Source: CAYOWK01 sp964407665 (GTDB lineage: Bacteria; Pseudomonadota; Alphaproteobacteria; Caulobacterales; Hyphomonadaceae). From it: a stretch of DNA of 36,235 nt. Both the position numbers and the translations under genes were made by a program. The stretch lies in assembly GCA_964407665.1 (NCBI GenBank), contig CAYOWK010000041.1, positions 1 through 36,235 on the forward strand, written 5' to 3'. Of the stretch, positions 32,418-36,235 are shown one piece after another. The notes beneath the pieces are model-generated. The model made no database searches, was not told where the DNA came from, and saw nothing but the letters and a program-made list of their open reading frames with translations. Every line of letters starts with the position of its first letter. Within the stretch, counting starts at the first letter, position 1.

Positions 32418-33480
32418 CCAGCGTCGGCGGCGTGTACGTCCGCTCCAGCTTCGGATCCACGTTGAGGGCGTTGCCGAGGATCTTCGCGCGGTCGTCTGCG
32501 CTGGCGCCGCCGAGGTCGGCCTCGACGTTGGCGGACCGTCGGATGTCGCGCATCTGGCGCCTTTCATCGTCTCCGAACACCGCCTTGCGGATGGTGGCGA
32601 ACCGACGGGCGAACTCGTGCCGGTTCCGGAACGCCTTCCCACCGCGCTCGCCGCGGATGATCGGCGCATTGGGAAGCGTTGTGGGCGTGCCGACGAGGTA
32701 TAGCGCGAGCCGGCGCGCCGTGGCGTCGTCCAGGTCGACGAACACCTCCACCATTGTCTTTGACCGGGGCCGGTGGATGTAGGCGCCGCCGCGATCCTGA
32801 AACACCATCGCCCGCGACAGCGTGCGGATATCGACCGGGGACATCATGGTCGACCACAGCAGGGCGATCGCCAGCGCCATGTCTGGCTTCCCCAGCTCGT
32901 CGGCCTTGTCGATCAGCTGGCGGATCTCGGCGGCTGTCCAGAGCGCGCTGCGGCCCTCGGGCTCCGGGTTCGGCATCGTTGCCGCCGGCGTGGCCTTGAT
33001 CAGCCCGTACTTCTCCGCCGCAGCGAACACCTCCCGCAGCTTCTTGATGGTCCGCCACCGGGTCCACTCGCCCTTGTTGTCCTCGAGGTAGATCTGCAGC
33101 CGCTCGAAGTCCCCGGGGGTGATCTTGTCGAGGCGCTTCCGGCGGAGGGTGTCATCGACATGGGCCCATGCCTGCTCGAACTCCTCGCGGACCCCGAGCG
33201 ACTTCCGGCCGAAGGCTTGGGAGCGCGTCCACTTCTCATACCACCGCCCCAGCGAGCCGCTGGGCCACTCCGGCGCGACCCGGCAGACGTTGCCGGACGT
33301 CTTCAGGCTCAGGAGGGTCTGGTACTTCTCCCTGGCGATCTGGCGAGCCGCGGGGCCGTCAGGGCCGCAGGTGCAGCCGGCCATGCCGTACGGCTTCTCA
33401 CGGGCCCACGCTGGCGGCTGCCAGTACCCCACGCCGCGCTTGACCGCGTAGTAGGGGATCTTCTCAGTCACGGTAGCCAT
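32320..33480 (-). CDS. int: Tyrosine recombinase / phage integrase
   Basis: A 386-residue integrase. N-terminal about 90 residues: arm/linker region with a possible zinc pair (GCTCGP). About 95-165: core-binding (SAM-like) helical domain, WAHVDDTLRRKRLDKITPGDFERLQIYL (in two parts: WAHVDDTLRRKRLD, KITPGDFERLQIYL). The catalytic domain shows Arg219 (PVDIRTLS), Lys241 (RSKTMVEV), Arg314 in RDIRRSA and the nucleophile Tyr349 (LERTYTPP). The usual His before the second Arg (HxLR) is Arg here, and the later GH/GW is GN, both tolerated in some phage integrases. ATG 33480 is chosen; it overlaps the preceding gene by 17 bases. Last gene of the minus-strand operon, pointing at tRNA-Pro. Confidence 0.92.
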   Translation of the reverse strand: MATVTEKIPYYAVKRGVGYWQPPAWAREKPYGMAGCTCGPDGPAARQIAREKYQTLLSLKTSGNVCRVAPEWPSGSLGRWYEKWTRSQAFGRKSLGVREEFEQAWAHVDDTLRRKRLDKITPGDFERLQIYLEDNKGEWTRWRTIKKLREVFAAAEKYGLIKATPAATMPNPEPEGRSALWTAAEIRQLIDKADELGKPDMALAIALLWSTMMSPVDIRTLSRAMVFQDRGGAYIHRPRSKTMVEVFVDLDDATARRLALYLVGTPTTLPNAPIIRGERGGKAFRNRHEFARRFATIRKAVFGDDERRQMRDIRRSANVEADLGGASADDRAKILGNALNVDPKLERTYTPPTLAKARELRGQRERGRLVLASAAPRRVGTTTPGQ

Positions 33481-33685
33481 CCGACAGCCCCAACGCCGCA
33501 TCCATCCGGGCGTCGAGGTCCTCGCACGCCTGGACGGAATCCAGCGTCTCACGGGGCAGTCCGGTCAACTCGATGGTCCCGTCTGGCCTGTGGATGATTT
33601 TGGGCAGCAGACCGGCCTTCACGATGGCCGCGATCTCTTTCGATATTGACGGCTTGCGCCGTCTCGATGCAGCCGGGACGGTCAC
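33464..33685 (-). CDS. Small phage protein next to integrase
   Basis: A 73-residue basic-then-acidic protein (PAASRRRKPSISKEIAAIVK... LPKIIHRPDGTIELTGLP). Its GTG start overlaps the upstream stop (GTGA), and its end overlaps integrase by 17 bases. The position beside int suggests an excisionase or directionality factor, but I see no clear winged-helix or MerR-like motif. Function unknown. Confidence 0.72.
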   Translation of the reverse strand: MTVPAASRRRKPSISKEIAAIVKAGLLPKIIHRPDGTIELTGLPRETLDSVQACEDLDARMDAALGLSDGYRD

Positions 33686-33876
33686 AGGTTCCGCCTTTCA
33701 TGGCCGTTGAGGGTCTGGAGCGCCCGGAGCGCGCTCATCTTGATCGACCGCATGATCCGCCTGTCATCCTCGCCCAGGGCCGGGTCCACGCACGACGACG
33801 CTGCGAACGAGTACGCCTCGGCCATGCGTTGGCGGGCACCCTGCAGGATCTCGATGCGGGAGGCGGCGGCGGTCAC
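33682..33876 (-). CDS. Small phage protein, unknown
   Basis: A 64-residue mostly helical protein (RIEILQGARQRMAEAYSFAA... DRRIMRSIKMSALRALQTL). GTG start overlapping the upstream stop and GTGA overlap downstream. Its place in the chain of overlapping genes is the main reason to call it real. Function unknown. Confidence 0.66.
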   Translation of the reverse strand: MTAAASRIEILQGARQRMAEAYSFAASSCVDPALGEDDRRIMRSIKMSALRALQTLNGHERRNL

Positions 33877-34067
33877 TGCGCCCTCGCTCGCAAGATCCCT
33901 GAAATGTCGGTGTCATCCCGGGCCGGGTAGCCCAGCTCCGCGAGGCGGTCGGCGACCTGGGAGTCGGTCAGCCCCTCGGCCTTGAGCTGTCTGGCGGTCC
34001 GGATCTCGCGGCCGGTCCATGGCTGCCGCCGGTCTTCCCAGGGCATGGGGATAAACTGCTGGCTCAC
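33873..34067 (-). CDS. Small helix-turn-helix-like phage protein
   Basis: A 64-residue protein. W17 followed by TGREIRTARQLKAEGLTDSQ and VADRLAELGYPARDD has the spacing of a Trp-led three-helix (Myb/GcrA-like) DNA-binding unit, so it may be a small repressor or accessory factor. GTG start overlapping the LexA-like gene's stop (GTGA). Confidence 0.68.
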   Translation of the reverse strand: MSQQFIPMPWEDRRQPWTGREIRTARQLKAEGLTDSQVADRLAELGYPARDDTDISGILRARAQ

Positions 34068-34438
34068 GATGCAGCACCCGCGATCGCGTCCCGCAGCGCC
34101 CGGACAGCCCTGAGGGCCTCGCCGTGGCTGCCCATCTCGATCACGACCTTGCTGTCGATGTAGTCCACGTCGCGGTCGGCAATCCTCTTGGCGGCCGCCA
34201 GAAGCTCGCCGTACGCGCCGCCCGTGGTCGGCTTCAGGATCTCGATGGACCGGACCCGGTGCGGAATACGGCGAAGAGCGCCCCGCTCCTCCAGCCCGTC
34301 GAGGAGGCGCACCGCCCCTGACTTCGATGACAGTCCAAGGCCTATACAGATCTCAGACATCGTCGGCGACACGCCGCCGTGCTGCTCCTGGTAGCGGCCG
34401 ATGAAGGCGAGGGCGTCCCGCTGGCGTGGTGTCAGCAT
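34064..34438 (-). CDS. LexA-type DNA-binding domain protein without peptidase
   Basis: A 124-residue protein. Residues 1-66 closely follow the LexA winged helix: MLTPRQRDALAFIGRY, GGVSPTMSEICIGLGLSSKS and GAVRLLDGLEERGALRRIPH. The C-terminal half (67-124) is an unrelated helical stretch; the LexA Ser-Lys protease and Ala-Gly cleavage site are absent. It could bind SOS-like operators yet could not self-cleave on DNA damage. In a phage operon this suggests a repressor controlled in another way, or interference with host LexA (inference). ATG at 34438; overlaps the HNH gene by seven bases. Confidence 0.88.
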   Translation of the reverse strand: MLTPRQRDALAFIGRYQEQHGGVSPTMSEICIGLGLSSKSGAVRLLDGLEERGALRRIPHRVRSIEILKPTTGGAYGELLAAAKRIADRDVDYIDSKVVIEMGSHGEALRAVRALRDAIAGAAS

Positions 34439-34800
34439 GGGTCTTCATCCCTTACGTCATCGAGCAGGTCGCCCTGGGGCGACCTCCGGCGGCGGGTCGC
34501 CGCTGCGTTCAAGGCATGAAAGGCGGCGTCGTAGATCAGGTGGCACCGCTGACAGCCGGCCTTCAGGTTCTCGTCGGCGTTGTTCCCGGGGTCATGATCC
34601 ATGTGCATGATCGTCAGGACCACAATGGAGCCCGTCTCCGGATGGGGCTGGCCGTTCGCCGCGCGGCAGTCCGGAAAGCGGGGCGTGCCCTCGCAGCAAT
34701 GCCCGGCCCGAGCGAGGATGCGTCCACGGATCGCAAGCCATTCCGGCGAGCGGATCGAACCGCCCGGATAGAGGGCCATGCGTTCGCGTCTGATCGGCAT
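34432..34800 (-). CDS. HNH endonuclease
   Basis: A 122-residue protein of the HNH nuclease family. It contains RGRILARAGHCCEGTPRFPD with paired Cys, then IMHMDHDPGNNADENLKAGC and QRCHLIYD. This gives the H-x-D-H / N / H pattern and Cys residues for a structural zinc. Such phage proteins nick or cut DNA in recombination, packaging or host interference; the role here is open. The start ATG overlaps the GcrA-like stop (TGATG); a longer in-frame start at 34926 would lie inside that gene. Confidence 0.86.
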   Translation of the reverse strand: MPIRRERMALYPGGSIRSPEWLAIRGRILARAGHCCEGTPRFPDCRAANGQPHPETGSIVVLTIMHMDHDPGNNADENLKAGCQRCHLIYDAAFHALNAAATRRRRSPQGDLLDDVRDEDPC

Positions 34801-35369
34801 CAGTCGACTCCCTTTCCCCGACCCCAGCCAAGCGACGGCCAGCGGGTGCGTTTGACTTCCGGCCCTGCGGAGACGGGCCGCGGCCGATGCGGCGTGAACA
34901 CCACCTTGCGATGCTCGTCGCACCACGGGTGGCCAGGCGCTCCGCAGAAGCCGAAGGCCGGGTCTCGCGGATCCCCGAACGGGTAGCGGCAGACCTCGCC
35001 CTGCAGCTGGTGCAGCGGGATCGGTTCGCGCGGCGGGGGCGGCTCTGGCGGTAGCGGCTTGGAGGTGGCCTCGGTCTCCAGTCCGGCAGCAGCGGGACGT
35101 ATCGGTCCCTTGCGCTCGGACCGCGCCCTTGGAGCCGTCGCGACGCGAGCGGCGACGTTGTGGCGGAGGCTGGAGCGCATCCGGTAGCCATTGAGCTTGA
35201 CGCCCAGCCGGTGAGCCTTGCCCACGACAGCATTTCGGGTCACCCGGCCGCCCAAAGCCTTTGCGATCATACCGGCGCTTTCGCCCTTCGCGGCGTGGTC
35301 GCGGAGCGTCCGGACCATGTCCGGCGTCCAGTCGTTCTGGAAGTCTATGGCTCTGCCTCTGCCGGTCAT
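34800..35369 (-). CDS. gcrA: GcrA-family cell-cycle regulator, element-encoded
   Basis: A 189-residue homologue of GcrA, the sigma70-associated factor that activates promoters carrying CcrM-methylated GANTC. The N-terminal DNA-binding part is clear: W14-TPDMVRTLRDHAAKGESAG, MIAKALGGRVTRNAVVGKAH and RLGV. After a Pro-rich linker (about 65-120) comes the C-terminal sigma70-contact domain: CRYPFGDPRDPAFGFCGA, then WCDEH and VVFTP (Cys127, Cys142, Cys150, His153), matching CxWPxGDP...FCG...YCxxH in host GcrA. Both halves are present, so it may be functional. It sits inside the element's overlapping operon, so it is probably phage-borne and not the host copy. Confidence 0.92.
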   Translation of the reverse strand: MTGRGRAIDFQNDWTPDMVRTLRDHAAKGESAGMIAKALGGRVTRNAVVGKAHRLGVKLNGYRMRSSLRHNVAARVATAPRARSERKGPIRPAAAGLETEATSKPLPPEPPPPREPIPLHQLQGEVCRYPFGDPRDPAFGFCGAPGHPWCDEHRKVVFTPHRPRPVSAGPEVKRTRWPSLGWGRGKGVD

Positions 35370-35575
35370 GCGGTCTCCGTCGAGTTAGCGGTGGGGATGC
35401 CGGCGGCCTGCAGCTGAGCCTCGGTGAGGGGCGTCGGCGCCATGGTGCGTTCGCAGTGCGCGACCAGGACTTCGAGGTCCGGCAGGTCGACCTCGATCGA
35501 CGTCATCCGGGCGTAGGCGGCGCGGCCGAGAGCGTATCGGAACTGCTTCAGCTGGTCGGGTGTCAGGACGCTCAT
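35366..35575 (-). CDS. Small phage protein, unknown
   Basis: A 69-residue protein starting MSVLTPDQLKQFRYALGRAA, mostly helical, ending in a Pro/Thr-rich tail. ATGA overlaps join it to the genes on both sides. No recognisable domain. Confidence 0.72.
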   Translation of the reverse strand: MSVLTPDQLKQFRYALGRAAYARMTSIEVDLPDLEVLVAHCERTMAPTPLTEAQLQAAGIPTANSTETA

Positions 35576-35772
35576 GGGGAGGACGCCTCCTGCCACTCGG
35601 CGACGATCGCCCGGATGGTGAGGATTCCGCCGGGCACCTCGTTGTCGACGCGGACGAGCTGGTTCCGGTTGGCGACCAGCCAGTCGAGCGGATTGGGCGC
35701 CGACCTCAGGGATGGGAGCACCTGGTTCTCGAACCAGTGGAGGGCGAGGCGAGCGTCGGTGGCGACGGTCAC
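35572..35772 (-). CDS. Small phage protein, unknown
   Basis: A 66-residue protein (TDARLALHWFENQVLPSLRS... LDWLVANRNQLVRVDNEVPG). GTG start overlapping the upstream stop and ATGA overlap downstream. No recognisable domain. Confidence 0.7.
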   Translation of the reverse strand: MTVATDARLALHWFENQVLPSLRSAPNPLDWLVANRNQLVRVDNEVPGGILTIRAIVAEWQEASSP

Positions 35773-36056
35773 TTCCGGTCCTCCGCTTCGGCCTTGATCT
35801 GGCGCAGCGTGGTCAGGAAGGTGTCGACCGCCTTCGCGATCTTGACGTTGTCCTCGACCGTCTTGTTTCGGAGAAGGTCCCGGTAGCCGGTGGGGTCGAT
35901 GATGTGCCCAACGCTATGGGCCCGGTTCATCACCCGCGACACCTCCGGCCAGTCGAATTGGTCGAGGATTACGCTGCACATCTGGACGCTCTGCCAGGCG
36001 TTTGCGGCGTTCTCCTGGGAGGCCATGATGCTGGTCTTGCCGTTGCCGTCTGACAT
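35769..36056 (-). CDS. Small phage protein, unknown
   Basis: A 95-residue protein with ATG start. The middle (NAWQSVQMCSVILDQFDWPE, VSRVMNRAHSVGHIIDPTGY) is helical, and the end is a likely coiled coil (AVDTFLTTLRQIKAEAEDRK). GTGA overlap with the next gene. No recognisable domain. Confidence 0.72.
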   Translation of the reverse strand: MSDGNGKTSIMASQENAANAWQSVQMCSVILDQFDWPEVSRVMNRAHSVGHIIDPTGYRDLLRNKTVEDNVKIAKAVDTFLTTLRQIKAEAEDRK

Positions 36057-36059
36057 GGG

Positions 36060-36235
36060 TCACCCCTTCGGTCCGAAGGTCGACAGCAGGGCGGCGCCGC
36101 GCTTGGCGAGGGCGTCCTCGCCCGTCTCGGCGATCCGGCGGAGAGCGCCGAGGGCTTCGTTGACGGCTTTGCCCTTGGCGGCCGGCTTCAGCTTCTCGAT
36201 CGCCTTCAGGATCTCGTCGTCTGTCGGCGGCTCGT
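36060..36235 (-). CDS. Partial phage gene, start beyond window
   Basis: The last 58 codons of a minus-strand frame are visible (PPTDDEILKAIEKLKPAAKG, later LGALRRIAETGEDALAKRGA) and end in TGA three bases before the next ATG. It is helical and Lys/Glu/Ala-rich. The start lies outside the window, which shows that the operon continues. Confidence 0.6.
   Translation of the reverse strand, partial: EPPTDDEILKAIEKLKPAAKGKAVNEALGALRRIAETGEDALAKRGAALLSTFGPKG

Larger units (their letters stand above)
31505..36235. mobile_element. One end of an integrated phage-like element (incomplete)
   Basis: Beyond tRNA-Pro the gene style changes to very small, overlapping minus-strand genes ending with a tyrosine recombinase: unknown, unknown, unknown, unknown, GcrA-like, HNH nuclease, LexA-type DNA-binding domain, three tiny genes, then integrase. 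This is the organisation of a temperate-phage regulatory operon. I place the left boundary at the tRNA because its 3' end is a usual attB. No second copy of the tRNA end is in the window, so the boundary is inferred. The two plus-strand genes at 31800 and 32055 could be chromosomal, in which case the boundary lies near 32420. The right end is outside the window. Confidence 0.7.

Noticed and set aside
34426..34986. Plus-strand frames inside the phage operon
   Set aside because: They lie antisense to the HNH and GcrA-like genes, which have clear motifs.
1..36235. CRISPR array, rRNA operon, insertion sequence or replication origin
   Set aside because: I looked for regularly spaced repeats, rRNA-like stretches, transposase motifs and DnaA-box clusters and saw none; the only tandem repeats are the 10-base and 36-base ones listed.

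Overview
This is GC-rich DNA with dense, often overlapping genes. The gene content is alphaproteobacterial: a 5-aminolevulinate synthase (HemA, the C4 route), a MucR/Ros regulator, an LdtR-like MarR regulator, a cytochrome bc1 chaperone of the CBP3 family, BamE, a GcrA-family protein, and the order nrdR-ribD-ribE-ribBX-ribH-nusB-thiL. Large TonB receptors, GANTC sites and a GcrA homologue suggest the Caulobacterales/Maricaulales/Hyphomonadaceae side of the class. That placement is inference from gene content, not from a marker-gene comparison.

Layout. Positions 1-8500 (mostly minus strand) hold an envelope cluster: a cut-off lipoprotein, a di-haem exported cytochrome c, a 1029-residue TonB-dependent receptor, an exported fumarase/aspartase-superfamily lyase and a lipoprotein-like alpha/beta hydrolase. 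Positions 8792-18500 are mixed: tRNA-Thr(TGT), small exported and membrane proteins, a propeller-like protein, metG followed by a SEDS-like (FtsW/RodA-related) membrane protein, a glutathione S-transferase, a Cys/His-containing unknown, an exported M20 peptidase and the LdtR-like regulator with a clear terminator. Positions 18507-19526 are a 1-kb non-coding stretch with a four-unit hairpin repeat and a run of further hairpins, lying upstream of hemA. Positions 19527-31504 are core chromosome: hemA and a small partner, mucR, the riboflavin/nusB/thiL operon joined by ATGA overlaps, bamE, the CBP3-like chaperone, plsX-fabH-ihfA-merR and tRNA-Pro(GGG).

From the 3' end of tRNA-Pro to the window end there is what looks like one end of an integrated phage or phage-like element. 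A tyrosine integrase lies at the promoter-distal end of a minus-strand operon of at least eleven genes, mostly joined by 4-base overlaps. The operon includes a LexA-type DNA-binding domain without its protease half, an HNH nuclease and a full-length GcrA-family cell-cycle regulator. The other end and any second attachment site lie beyond the window.

How the parts work together: the rib operon makes FMN/FAD precursors, with a reductase-only RibD and a RibB fused to a dead RibA domain, so the missing deaminase and GTP cyclohydrolase II must be encoded elsewhere. plsX/fabH start phospholipid and fatty-acid synthesis. hemA supplies haem, which the exported cytochrome at the left edge would need. 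The most interesting items are the mobile element's GcrA/LexA-like regulatory operon, the exported lyase paired with an esterase-like lipoprotein near a TonB receptor, the divergent SEDS-like protein, the MucR with altered zinc ligands and the hairpin-rich DNA upstream of hemA.
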